Assembly (NCBI RefSeq): GCF_000787855.1
Contig: NZ_BBPQ01000008.1
Location: forward strand, 33,132-78,137
DNA: 45,006 nucleotides
From: Streptacidiphilus anmyonensis
Lineage (GTDB): Bacteria; Actinomycetota; Actinomycetes; Streptomycetales; Streptomycetaceae
Direction of reading: 5' to 3'
Shown here one piece after another: positions 23,977 through 33,095 of this stretch. Position 1 is the first letter of the stretch. Each line of letters begins with the position of its first letter. The notes below the pieces were generated by a model. That model was not told where the DNA came from. It saw only the letters and a program-made list of their open reading frames with translations, and ran no database searches. Made by a program: the position numbers and the translations under genes.

Positions 23977-23993
23977 TTTTGTAAGCTCATGCG

Positions 23994-24425
23994 GTGACGG
24001 AAACCCAGCAGGTCGCAACGGCAGCGCGGCTCCTGGCCCATGACACCTTCGATCAGAGGTGTCCGCTGCGGCCGATCATGGACCAGACCACGAGCCGTTG
24101 GGCGACCCTGATCATCTCGGCCCTCATCGCGGGCCCGCACCGCTTCGCGCAACTGCACCAGCGGGTCGGCGGCATCAGCCAGAAGATGCTGTCGCAGAAC
24201 CTCAAGGCCCTGGCTCGGGCCGGGCTCGTCGACCGCCGGGTCACGCCCACCAACCCGCCGCAGGTCACCTACAGCCTGACGGAACTCGGGGTCAGCCTGG
24301 CGGGTCCGCTGACCGAACTCATCCAGTGGTTCGGGCGGCACGGGGACGAGCTCCTCGCCAACCAGGAGCAGTACGACATACGGCAGGACTCGCCCGACGC
24401 GTCGCCCGTCCCACCGCAAAGGTGA
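23994..24425 (+). CDS. HxlR-family transcriptional regulator
   Basis: A 143-residue winged-helix regulator. The HxlR core spans about residues 25-110: CPLRPIMDQTTSRWATLIISAL, FAQLHQRVGGISQKMLSQNLKALARAGLVDRR, and a wing at NPPQVTYSLTELG. Cys23, just before the first core helix, is where redox- or quinone-sensing relatives (YodB, HypR) keep their sensor cysteine. It probably controls itself and the divergent SDR gene through the palindromes at 23907-23922 and 23965-23976. The start is GTG and the leader would be very short. Its stop codon is the first base of a 46-bp perfect palindrome. Confidence 0.88.
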   Translation: MTETQQVATAARLLAHDTFDQRCPLRPIMDQTTSRWATLIISALIAGPHRFAQLHQRVGGISQKMLSQNLKALARAGLVDRRVTPTNPPQVTYSLTELGVSLAGPLTELIQWFGRHGDELLANQEQYDIRQDSPDASPVPPQR

Positions 24426-24470
24426 AGGTGCCGGGGTCGGCCGTCGTACGACGGCCGACCCCGGCACCTT
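24425..24470. terminator. 46-bp perfect palindromic bidirectional terminator
   Basis: The whole segment starting AAGGTGCCGGGGTCGG is its own reverse complement (23-bp arms), folding to a stem of about 21 bp with a GTAC loop. It lies between the convergent HxlR and argH genes. Its first base is the last base of the HxlR stop codon, and it ends 14 bases before the argH 3' end. Confidence 0.9.
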
Positions 24471-24484
24471 CCGACGCGGCGGAC

Positions 24485-25924
<1,440 letters not shown>

Positions 25925-27121
25925 TCAGCCTTGGAGGTCCCGCTTCGCCGCGATCTTCGACGACATGCCGAAGATCTCGATGAAGCCCTTGGACATGGAC
26001 TGGTCGAAGGTGTCGCCGGTGTCGTAGGTGGCGAGGTTGAAGTCGTAGAGCGACTCGGAGGACTTCCGGCCGTCGACGACGGCGCGGCCGCCGTGCAGGA
26101 CCAGCCGGATCTCGCCGGTGACGTGCTGGTTGGCCTCGTCGACGAAGCCGTCCAGGGCGCGCTTGAGCGGGGAGAACCACAGGCCGTCGTAGACCAGCTC
26201 GCTCCAGCGCTGCTCCACCTGCCGCTTGTAGCGGGCCAGTTCGCGCTCGACGGTGACGTTCTCCAGCGCCTTGTGCGCGGTGATCAGCGCGATCGCGCCG
26301 GGAGCCTCGTAGATCTCACGGGACTTGATGCCGACGAGACGGTCCTCGACCATGTCGAGGCGGCCGACGCCCTGCGCGCCGGCCCGGCGGTTCAGCTCCT
26401 CGATGGCCTGGAGCACCGTGACCTTGCGGCCGTCGATCGCCACCGGGACGCCGGCCTCGAAGGAGATGACGACGGTGTCGGCCTCGCGCGGCAGCGCCGG
26501 GTCCTGGGTGTAGTCGTAGATGTCCTCGATCGGGGCGTTCCAGATGTCCTCCAGGAAGCCGGTCTCGACGGCCCGGCCGAAGACGTTCTGGTCGATCGAG
26601 TAGGGGGACTTCTTGGTGGTGGCGATCGGCAGGTTCTTCGCCTCGGCGAAGGCGATGGCCTTGTCGCGGGTCATCGCGTAGTCGCGGACCGGGGCGATGC
26701 ACTTCAGCTCGGGCGCCAGGTTGGCGATGCCGACCTCGAAGCGGACCTGGTCGTTGCCCTTGCCGGTGCAGCCGTGGGCGACGGTGGTCGCGCCGTGCTT
26801 CCTGGCGGCGGCGACCAGGTGCTTGACGATGACCGGCCGGGACAGCGCGGAGACCAGCGGGTACTCGCCCTGGTACAGCGCGTTGGCCTTGATCGCCGGG
26901 AGGCAGTACTCGTCGGCGAACTCGTCGCGGGCGTCCGCGACCTCGGCCTCGACCGCGCCGCAGGCGAGGGCGCGCTCGCGGATCACGTTCAGGTCCTCGC
27001 CGCCCTGGCCGACGTCGACGGCGACGGCGACGACCTCGGCGCCCGTCTCCTCGGCGATCCAGCCGATGCAGACGGACGTGTCCAGACCGCCCGAGTAGGC
27101 GAGTACGACGCGCTCGGTCAC
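25925..27121 (-). CDS. argG: Argininosuccinate synthase
   Basis: A 398-residue ATP-dependent ligase joining citrulline and aspartate. The N-terminal pyrophosphatase P-loop is [14 protein letters not shown]. Further family blocks are [25 protein letters not shown] and [24 protein letters not shown]. The start is GTG at 27121 because GGAG lies six bases before it; the longer TTG reading lacks a site. It forms an operon with argH. Two ArgR-type boxes overlap its likely promoter about 100 bases upstream. Confidence 0.97.
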   Translation of the reverse strand: MTERVVLAYSGGLDTSVCIGWIAEETGAEVVAVAVDVGQGGEDLNVIRERALACGAVEAEVADARDEFADEYCLPAIKANALYQGEYPLVSALSRPVIVKHLVAAARKHGATTVAHGCTGKGNDQVRFEVGIANLAPELKCIAPVRDYAMTRDKAIAFAEAKNLPIATTKKSPYSIDQNVFGRAVETGFLEDIWNAPIEDIYDYTQDPALPREADTVVISFEAGVPVAIDGRKVTVLQAIEELNRRAGAQGVGRLDMVEDRLVGIKSREIYEAPGAIALITAHKALENVTVERELARYKRQVEQRWSELVYDGLWFSPLKRALDGFVDEANQHVTGEIRLVLHGGRAVVDGRKSSESLYDFNLATYDTGDTFDQSMSKGFIEIFGMSSKIAAKRDLQG

Positions 27122-27215
27122 GGCTTTCTCCAATCACTCACAGGGCAGGCGGGGCATGCGTCCAGGGCCGCTGAAGGCATGGGTGCGGGTGCGGGGAAGC
27201 ACCGCGGCGACCTAG

Positions 27216-27248
27216 GCATAATTATGCATGCCGCTGTATGAAATTCAA
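27216..27248 (-). promoter_or_regulatory. Tandem ARG boxes over the argG promoter
   Basis: The first box is the perfect palindrome GCATAATTATGC (27216-27227). The second is the imperfect TATGAAATTCAA (27237-27248, minus strand TTGAATTTCATA). Their centres are exactly 21 bp apart, the classic ArgR arrangement. On the minus strand, TTGAAT and CATAAT, 16 bases apart, can serve as -35 and -10, so bound ArgR would cover the promoter. Confidence 0.8.
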
Positions 27249-27287
27249 AGCGGATACGGCCGGGGCCGGGCGGGGTCGCCCGCGCCG

Positions 27288-28019
27288 TCAGGCCAGCAGC
27301 CCGCGCAGGGCGCGCGTGACGATGCGGTCGAAGAGCTCGTCCGCCGACTTGGAGCCCGGGGCGCCCGCGCCCTTCAGGGCGGCGGCGAGGTGCGGATACT
27401 CCCCCGTGGCCGCCGCATGGCGCAGGTACTCGTCGCGCGCGCGCCGCCAGGGCGGGGGTTCGGTGGCGTCCAGCTGCTTGGCCAGCTCGGCGCGGGCGAG
27501 GGAGGCGACCAGGGACTGGAGGACGGCGATCGCCTCCAGCTTCTCCTTTCCGCCGAGCGGCAGCTCCGCGAGGCAGGCGAGGCAGCGGTCGAGGTAGACC
27601 AGGGTGTTCGGACCGACGGGCGCGCTGCCCGCGAAGACGTCGAGCAGCCACGGGTGGCGCAGGCAGACCGCGCGGGCCTCGCGGGCGAGCGCGAGCAGGT
27701 CGTCGAGCCAGCTCCCCGCCCCCAGGCCCGCGTAGGAGATCTCCGCGTTGACGCGGTCGGTCATCAGCTCGACCAGCTCGTCCCGTGTGGCGACATAGCG
27801 ATACATCGACGCCGGCGCGGACCCGAGCGACTGGGCGACCGCGCGCATCGTCACGGCGGCGAGACCCTGCGCGTCGGCCAGCGCGACGCCCGCCTCCGCG
27901 AGACGGTCCCGGTCGAAGGCCGGCGCGGGTCCGCGCCCGGAACGCGCCGGGCGGAGCCAGATGCTGGTCTCGGACTGCTCGGCCTGCTGCAACGACTGCC
28001 GCTCCGACTGCTCCGCCAC
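27288..28019 (-). CDS. TetR/AcrR-family regulator
   Basis: A 243-residue repressor. The helix-turn-helix lies near residues 50-85: LAAVTMRAVAQSLGSAPASMYRYVATRDELVELM. The C-terminal ligand-binding half is helical with no assignable ligand. The first ~25 residues are Gln/Ser/Glu-rich. GTG at 28019 is backed by AGAAGGG eight to nine bases before. It faces the PEBP-family gene across a concentric double inverted repeat (28036-28096), almost certainly its own operator. Confidence 0.87.
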   Translation of the reverse strand: MAEQSERQSLQQAEQSETSIWLRPARSGRGPAPAFDRDRLAEAGVALADAQGLAAVTMRAVAQSLGSAPASMYRYVATRDELVELMTDRVNAEISYAGLGAGSWLDDLLALAREARAVCLRHPWLLDVFAGSAPVGPNTLVYLDRCLACLAELPLGGKEKLEAIAVLQSLVASLARAELAKQLDATEPPPWRRARDEYLRHAAATGEYPHLAAALKGAGAPGSKSADELFDRIVTRALRGLLA

Positions 28020-28035
28020 AGAACGGACCCTTCTT

Positions 28036-28096
28036 TTCTGCGAACGCCGTATGCAGTATCTTAGTCGGCAGAATACTGCGAACGCTGATCGCAGAA
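28036..28096. promoter_or_regulatory. Concentric double operator between TetR and PEBP genes
   Basis: The inner arms GCAGTAT/ATACTGC (28053-28059 and 28073-28079) and the outer arms TTCTGCGA/TCGCAGAA (28036-28043 and 28089-28096) share the same centre at 28066. In addition, CTGCGAACGC is repeated directly at 28038 and 28076. The site fills the divergent promoter region and should control both genes. Confidence 0.8.
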
Positions 28097-28116
28097 ACAG
28101 GAGAGGAATCCGCACC

Positions 28117-28677
28117 GTGGCGATCATGGGACGACTGCTCAAGAACAGGCGCGCCGGCGAGGAGCACGTCGCCTGGCACCGCGCCAACCTGGACGGCCCC
28201 GACACCCTGGACCTGCGCAGCGACGCCTTCGCTCACGGCGCGACCATGCCGCTCGCCCAGGTGGGCCGCCGCGCCGGGGGCGGGAACGTCTCCCCCGACC
28301 TCGCCTGGAAGCCCGCCCCGGCCGGGACGGCCCAGCTGCTGTTCGTCATGGAGGACCCGGACGTGCCGATCAGCTCCCCGGCCGTCCACACCGTCGCCCT
28401 GATCGACCCGGAGCTGACCGCGCTGCCCACCGGGGCGCTCGACGCGAAGGCCCCCGCCGAGGGCGTGCGGATCCTGCGCTCGACCTTCAGGTCGGGTTAT
28501 CTCGGCCCGGAGCCGATCAAGGGCCACGGTCCGCACCGGTACGTGTTCCAGCTGTTCGCCCTGGAGAACGCGCTGGACGGCGCCGCGCTGGCGAAGGCGC
28601 GCCCCCGGGAGGTGCTCGCGTCCGTCAACGGCCCGATCCTGGCCCGTGGACGGCTCGACGGGATCTACGAGCGCTGA
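28117..28677 (+). CDS. PEBP-family protein (YbhB/YbcL, Raf kinase inhibitor-like)
   Basis: A 186-residue cytosolic protein of the phosphatidylethanolamine-binding family. The ligand-pocket motif is FVMEDPDVPISSPAVHTVALIDP, and GPHRYVFQLFALE completes the anion-binding site. Bacterial members bind small anionic or amphipathic molecules; their roles are mostly unknown. GTG at 28117 (reading MAIMGRLL) is chosen because AGGAGAGG lies about ten bases before; ATG at 28126 is the alternative. It is controlled with, and probably by, the divergent TetR gene. The N-terminal ~30 residues are a basic extension (GRLLKNRRAGEEHVAWHR). Confidence 0.87.
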   Translation: MAIMGRLLKNRRAGEEHVAWHRANLDGPDTLDLRSDAFAHGATMPLAQVGRRAGGGNVSPDLAWKPAPAGTAQLLFVMEDPDVPISSPAVHTVALIDPELTALPTGALDAKAPAEGVRILRSTFRSGYLGPEPIKGHGPHRYVFQLFALENALDGAALAKARPREVLASVNGPILARGRLDGIYER

Positions 28678-28702
28678 GCGCGCGGCGCGCGGCGGGCGGG
28701 CG

Positions 28703-29923
28703 TCAGGGGAAGACGTTCTTCGGGGTGATCACGGACGTCACGGCCGTGGCGAGCAGGTCGCCCGGGGCGTTGGCGACGTTGCCCTGGTACGGGACGTCGG
28801 TGTTCACCATGACCACCAGCGTGGCCCGCTCCGAGGGCAGGTAGACGTCCACGGTCTCGTAGCCCGGCACCTCGCCGTTGTGGCCGATCCAGCCGTTGAA
28901 GTCCGCGACGCCGAGGCCGTAGCCCAGGCCCGGCTGACCCGTGGGGATGAACCTCAGCCGCTGGGCCTGCGTGTGACGCGACAGCAGCGTCCCCCGGTAG
29001 AGGTCGTACGCCCAGTCGTGCAGATCCTTGAGGTCGGAGACCATGTCGGCGTCGGCCCAGCCCCAGCTGGTGCTCCAACCGGTGGCGTCCGCGACGGTGC
29101 CGTTCAGGGTCTGCGCGGTGTAGCCGTGCGGGCGGGGCCGCGGCAGGTAGGTCGTCGGGGTCATCACGCTGTGGTCCAGGTCGCTGGGCGCGATGACGCG
29201 CCGGCCGACGTCGTCGCTCAGCGACGTGTGCGTCAGCTTCTCGATGACCAGGCCCAGCAGCACGGTGTTGGAGTTCGAGTAGAGGTACTGGCTGCCGGGC
29301 GGGAACAGGTTCGGGTGCCGGTACCCGTAGGAGAGCAGCTGCTGCGGGGTGAACGACCTGGTGGGGTGGGCCAGGAAGTCCCTCTCGAAGCCGTTGTCCG
29401 CGGTGTACGGGTACAGACCGCTGCGCATGTCCGCGAGGTCCCGCAGCGTGATCCTGTGCCCTTCCGGGACACCGGCGACGTACTTGGAGATCGGGTCGTC
29501 CAGGTGCACCCGGCCCTGGTCGACCAGCTCCAGCAGGGCCGTGACGGTGAAGGTCTTCGTGACGCTGCCGATGCGGGTGTTGACGTCGGTCCGCATCGGC
29601 TCGCCGGTCTTCTCGTCCGCGACGCCGAACGCGCGCACGAAGCGCCCGTGCCCCGGGAGCCAGGCCCCGACGACCGCGCCGGGAATGCCGTACGTGCGCA
29701 TCGCGGTCCGGATCGCGCGGTCCAGCCGCGTCTCCAGCGCCGGGGACAGCCCGTCGGCCCCGCCGGGGTCGGCAGCCGCCGAACGAACCGCGACCGCTCC
29801 GGCCGACGCCGAGGCGCCGGCCGGAGCGGTCGCGAACGGGACGAGCGCGGCCGCCGCGCACGCGGCGGCCAGCAGGCCGCGCAGACGCGTCCGTCGTGGA
29901 CCTTGGACCTGTTTCACCGGCAC
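28703..29923 (-). CDS. Secreted serine hydrolase, beta-lactamase/D-Ala-D-Ala carboxypeptidase family
   Basis: A 406-residue exported protein of the class C beta-lactamase fold (AmpH-like peptidase/esterase). The signal peptide covers about residues 1-40 (basic start, then LLAAACAAAALVPFATAPAGASA). The three active-site motifs are present: SVTK in GSVTKTFTV (catalytic Ser), YSN in YLYSNSNTV and HNG in IGHNGEVPG. It may trim cell-wall peptides or hydrolyse esters. GTG at 29923 has AGGG upstream; a second GTG two codons on is possible. It converges on the PEBP gene with 25 bases between stops. Confidence 0.87.
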   Translation of the reverse strand: MPVKQVQGPRRTRLRGLLAAACAAAALVPFATAPAGASASAGAVAVRSAAADPGGADGLSPALETRLDRAIRTAMRTYGIPGAVVGAWLPGHGRFVRAFGVADEKTGEPMRTDVNTRIGSVTKTFTVTALLELVDQGRVHLDDPISKYVAGVPEGHRITLRDLADMRSGLYPYTADNGFERDFLAHPTRSFTPQQLLSYGYRHPNLFPPGSQYLYSNSNTVLLGLVIEKLTHTSLSDDVGRRVIAPSDLDHSVMTPTTYLPRPRPHGYTAQTLNGTVADATGWSTSWGWADADMVSDLKDLHDWAYDLYRGTLLSRHTQAQRLRFIPTGQPGLGYGLGVADFNGWIGHNGEVPGYETVDVYLPSERATLVVMVNTDVPYQGNVANAPGDLLATAVTSVITPKNVFP

Positions 29924-30225
29924 GCCTGCCCTTCGGTTCGCGGGAGCCCCCGGAGCAGGCTGCCAACGAACCGCGGCCACACCGGGCCGTGGCACGCCGC
30001 CGCCCCGCCGAACAGTCGTACCGGTCCACCCGACCGGGGCGCCCGCGCCCACCAGGGCCCGGGTCGCCACCCACGGCGCGGGCCGGGCCGGACCCGCATC
30101 CGAGGGCCGGCCCTGACCCGGCACGGCTGCCGAGCGCGGGATCGCCCACCGCTCCGCGCCCCGCTCGCCCTGCGCGACGCACCGCAAGCACCCGCACCGG
30201 CCACCGCCCCGCGCCTCGCCGCGGG

Positions 30226-30259
30226 GCGCGAGGCGCGAGGCGCGAGGCGCGAGGCGCGG
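30226..30259. repeat. 7-bp tandem repeat GCGCGAG, about five copies
   Basis: Four perfect copies (30226-30253) followed by GCGCGG. It is preceded by GCGCCTCG, which can pair with it, so the array may fold. Confidence 0.85.
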
Positions 30260-30295
30260 AGCGTGTGCCGCGAGCCACCTGCCGCCGCGAGCCCG

Positions 30296-30318
30296 GCAGG
30301 CCGAGAGGCTCGGCCTGC
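30296..30318 (-). terminator. Terminator after the transsulfuration gene
   Basis: GCAGGCCGAG-AGG-CTCGGCCTGC has perfect 10-bp arms and a 3-base loop, 54 bases past the stop of the gene at 30373. Confidence 0.7.
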
Positions 30319-30372
30319 GGCAGGGCGCTGGGCTCAACCCGCGGCAGGGCGCGGGCGCAGCGGGGGCGCGCG

Positions 30373-31542
30373 TCAGGACAGGGCCTGGGCCAGGTCCTCG
30401 TACAGGTCCTCTACGTCCTCGAGGCCGACCGAGACGCGGAGCACCGACGCGTGCGGACGGGCCTCGGGCGCGACCGGGCGGTGGGTGAGCGAGGCCGGGT
30501 GCTGGATCAGGGTGTCCACGCCGCCGAGCGAGACCGCGTGGGTGATCAGCCGGCAGCGCTCGGCCGCACGCGCGGCCGCGTCGAACCCGCCGCCGAGGGA
30601 GAAGGCGAGCACCGAGCCCGGCGCGGACTGCTGCCGCCCGATCAGGCCGAGGGGGTCGCAGTCCGGCAGGCCGGGGTAGAAGACGCGGTCGACGCCGGGC
30701 TGCCCCGCGAGCCACAGGGCCAGCTTGCCCGCGCCCTCGGACTGGTGACGCACCCGCAGCGGCAGGGTCTGCAGGCCGCGGTGGAGCAGGTAGGCGGAGA
30801 GCGGGTGCAGGATGCCGCCGGTGACGGCGCGCACCGGGCGGATCTTCCGGGCCCAGACGTCGCTGGTGGCGACGACGCCGGCGAGGACGTCGCCGTGGCC
30901 GCCGAGGTACTTCGTCGCGCTGTGCACGACGATCGTGGCGCCGTGCCGGATCGGCTGCTGGAGCACGGGCGTGGCGAAGGTGTTGTCGACCAGCAGCGGG
31001 ACCTCGCCGCAGCGGGCGGCCAGCGCGGCGAGGTCGACGAGCTCCAGGGTCGGGTTGGCCGGGGTCTCCACGACGACCAGGCCGGTGTCCGGGCGGATCG
31101 CGGCCTCGACGTCCTCCGCCGTCGCCCAGGTGACCTCGGTGCCGAGCAGGCCCGTGGCGAGCAGGTGGTCGCTGCCGCCGTAGAGCGGGCGGACCGCGAC
31201 GACGTGGCCCTTCCCGTCGGCGCGGGCGGCGAGCAGGCAGGCGCTGATGGCGGCCATGCCGGAGGAGAAGGCGACGCCGGCCTCCGCGCCCTCCAGCTCG
31301 GCGAGCGCCTGCTCGAAGCGGGCGGTGGTCGGGTTCCACAGGCGCTGGTAGACAGCGCTGCCGCCCTCGGGGATCAGACCGCCGGTCGCGAGCGACTCGT
31401 AGCTGTCGCCGCCGCTGCCGACGCCCGGCAGGGGGTTGGTCGTCGACAGGTCGATCGGGGGGACGTGCACGCCCAGGCCGCGCAGGTCGGTGCGGCCGGC
31501 GTGGACGGCACGGGTGTCGGCGCGGGTGGCGTCGGACAGCAT
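30373..31542 (-). CDS. Cystathionine gamma-lyase/synthase-family PLP enzyme
   Basis: A 389-residue cytosolic PLP enzyme of the Cys/Met metabolism family. The PLP lysine is in SATKYLGGHGDVLAG, the cofactor phosphate region is AFSSGMAAISACLLA, and VVVETPANPTLELVDLAAL with VDNTFATPVLQQP is typical. The ending SVGLEDVEDLYEDLAQAL matches gamma-lyases and gamma-synthases, which interconvert cystathionine, cysteine and homocysteine. Lyase against synthase cannot be settled from sequence; the neighbouring Lrp-type regulator would fit catabolic control. ATG at 31542 has GAGGAGG seven bases before. Confidence 0.88.
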   Translation of the reverse strand: MLSDATRADTRAVHAGRTDLRGLGVHVPPIDLSTTNPLPGVGSGGDSYESLATGGLIPEGGSAVYQRLWNPTTARFEQALAELEGAEAGVAFSSGMAAISACLLAARADGKGHVVAVRPLYGGSDHLLATGLLGTEVTWATAEDVEAAIRPDTGLVVVETPANPTLELVDLAALAARCGEVPLLVDNTFATPVLQQPIRHGATIVVHSATKYLGGHGDVLAGVVATSDVWARKIRPVRAVTGGILHPLSAYLLHRGLQTLPLRVRHQSEGAGKLALWLAGQPGVDRVFYPGLPDCDPLGLIGRQQSAPGSVLAFSLGGGFDAAARAAERCRLITHAVSLGGVDTLIQHPASLTHRPVAPEARPHASVLRVSVGLEDVEDLYEDLAQALS

Positions 31543-31702
31543 GGGGAGTCCTCCTCGTCGAGGGCTGTGGAGCCGGACGGCCCAGGTCGGGGCCGCGGCG
31601 GTGCCCCCACAATGAAGATCCGACGCATTCGACGCCACAGTTCCGCAGAAGATTCGGATTCCCCGCGTCCCGTTGTGTACTTGTTCGGGCTCGGCGGGCA
31701 CG

Positions 31703-32182
31703 ATGGGCCCTGTGCCGAAGAATCCGCAGCCCGCGCTCGCGCCCGTGGACCGCGCCATCCTGCGCCTGCTGGCGCAGGACGCGCGGATGCCGAACAACGC
31801 GATCGCGGAGGCGGTCGGCATCGCACCGTCCACCTGTCTGACGCGGATGCGCGTGCTGCGCGAGCGGGGGGTCATCCGCGGCTTCCACGCCGACGTCGAC
31901 CCGGCCGCGCTGGGGCTCGGCATCCAGGCGATGATCGCGGTACGGCTGCACGCCCACACCAAGGAGCGGATCTCCAGCTTCACCGCCGAGATCCCCCGCC
32001 TGCCGGGCGTCATCGCGGCCTACCACCTCTCCGGCGCGGACGACTACCTGCTCCACGTCGCCGTCCCGGACACCGACGCGCTTCGCGACTTCGTGCTGGA
32101 CCACCTGACCGCGCACCCGGCGGTCGCCCACACCGAGACCAGCCTCATCTTCGGCCACATGCGCGGCGAGGCCGTCACCTGA
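31703..32182 (+). CDS. Lrp/AsnC-family regulator
   Basis: A 159-residue regulator with an N-terminal winged helix (LRLLAQDARMPNNAIAEAVG, then IAPSTCLTRMRVLRERGVIRGF) and a C-terminal RAM domain for amino-acid sensing and oligomer assembly (IQAMIAVRLHAHTKERI, GVIAAYHLSGADDYLLHVAV). It is divergent from the cystathionine gamma-lyase-like gene with a 160-bp gap that carries GAAGATCCG and GAAGATTCGG, so it probably controls that gene in response to an amino acid. ATG at 31703 is used; GTG at 31712 is also possible. No strong ribosome site is seen. Confidence 0.88.
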   Translation: MGPVPKNPQPALAPVDRAILRLLAQDARMPNNAIAEAVGIAPSTCLTRMRVLRERGVIRGFHADVDPAALGLGIQAMIAVRLHAHTKERISSFTAEIPRLPGVIAAYHLSGADDYLLHVAVPDTDALRDFVLDHLTAHPAVAHTETSLIFGHMRGEAVT

Positions 32183-32244
32183 GTCCGCCCCCGCCGGCCC
32201 CGGCCTGGGATGCGCACTCGCGGCGCCGCGTCGATCGTTGAGCT

Positions 32245-32478
32245 ATGCGAGTCGTCACGTGGATGGAGCAGGGTCTGGCCCCGGCCGCCGACGGTCCCGT
32301 TCGCTGGCGTGTCTTCCATGCCGCGGACGGTCCGCAGTGGACTCTGTGCGAGAAGAGCACCAACGGGCTGCACGCGGTCCCCACCGGCGTCGAGCAGTGG
32401 CCGCCCACCCTCCGGGGCAGCGACACCGTCTGCCCCACGTGCGAGGCGCGGGCCAAGGAGCCGCTGTCGTACTACTGA
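32245..32478 (+). CDS. Small conserved-looking protein with a CPTC motif
   Basis: A 77-residue protein: a Trp-rich first half (RVVTWMEQG, VRWRVFHAADGPQWTLCEKST) and a C-terminal VCPTCEARAKEPLSYY. One Cys in LCEK and two in CPTC, plus nearby His, could bind zinc. It has no signal peptide or membrane helix. The ribosome site is weak (TGAG). Composition and intact frame favour a real gene. It is followed by two strong hairpins. I know no function. Confidence 0.6.
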   Translation: MRVVTWMEQGLAPAADGPVRWRVFHAADGPQWTLCEKSTNGLHAVPTGVEQWPPTLRGSDTVCPTCEARAKEPLSYY

Positions 32479-32479
32479 G

Positions 32480-32544
32480 GCGCCCCGCCGTGGAGGGGCG
32501 CGGGCAGCAGCGGGCCCCCGCGCCGAACGCTGCGCGGGGGCCCG
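32480..32544. terminator. Two tandem terminator hairpins
   Basis: The first is GCGCCCC/GGGGCGC at about 32480-32501. The second is CGGGCCCCCGCGC/GCGCGGGGGCCCG at about 32511-32544, 13 bp and perfect. They separate the convergent genes at 32245-32478 and 32568-32873 and can serve both. Confidence 0.8.
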
Positions 32545-32567
32545 CCGGTGTCGAGGGTCAGAGGTTG

Positions 32568-32873
32568 CTAGGCCACCCAGCGGTGGCCGTTCCAGTGCTG
32601 CCAGCCGTGGCCGGCCCTGCGCTCCCAGCGGTCGTCCCGGGCGTTCCAGCGGGCCGTGATCCCGGCGATCTCGCGCCAGTAGTAGCCGCCCTGGAAGCGG
32701 TCGTGCCGCCGGTCGACCGCGTGGCTCCAGGAGCCGTCGCCGTGCACGATGTGCATGACGTGCACGGCCTTGACTCCGTGACCGGAGGAGTGGACGGGGG
32801 CCGCCTGGGCCGCCTGGGCCGGGACCAGGCTGAGGAGCAGGATCGGCGCTGCGAGCTTCACGAACTTGTTCAT
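32568..32873 (-). CDS. Small secreted His/Trp-rich protein
   Basis: A 101-residue protein with a good Sec signal peptide (MNKFVKLAAPILLLSLVPAQAAQA, cleavage likely after AQA). The mature 75 residues are rich in His, Trp, Arg and Gly (HGWQHWNGHRW at the end; HVMHIVHGDGSWSHAVDRRHDRF in the middle). There are no cysteines. The His/Trp content suggests a metal- or surface-binding role, but this is a guess. The ribosome site before ATG 32873 is weak. I recognise no family. Confidence 0.65.
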   Translation of the reverse strand: MNKFVKLAAPILLLSLVPAQAAQAAPVHSSGHGVKAVHVMHIVHGDGSWSHAVDRRHDRFQGGYYWREIAGITARWNARDDRWERRAGHGWQHWNGHRWVA

Positions 32874-33095
32874 GCCGTGATCAACGACGGCCGCACGCGG
32901 CGGTCACCCCGGCGTTAGGCCGCGCGGGTGGGTGATCCGGGCGTGTCGCCACAGGTCAGCGGTGTCGGCCCGCGCCGGAGTCCACGGGATGGGCGCTGGA
33001 GGCGGGGTGTCCCCTCGCACCGCCTCAGCGGCCGGGCGGCGCCCGATGCCGGATCCGGTCTTGAGACCTCGGGCGGGTCCGGCCATCCTGGCCGG

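Larger units (their letters stand above)
29924..30372. other. 449-bp gene-free GC-rich stretch
   Basis: It lies between the starts of the serine hydrolase reading left and the 3' end of the transsulfuration gene. It holds four copies of the 7-bp unit GCGCGAG (30226-30253) and the terminator hairpin at 30296-30318. The remainder is extremely G+C-rich, with open frames on both strands but no ribosome sites or recognisable protein, so I call no gene. Confidence 0.55.

Noticed and set aside
28703-32158. A continuous frame joining the serine hydrolase to sequence across the transsulfuration gene
   Set aside because: The upstream part is out of frame with the conserved PLP enzyme; a signal peptide and ribosome site define the hydrolase start at 29923.
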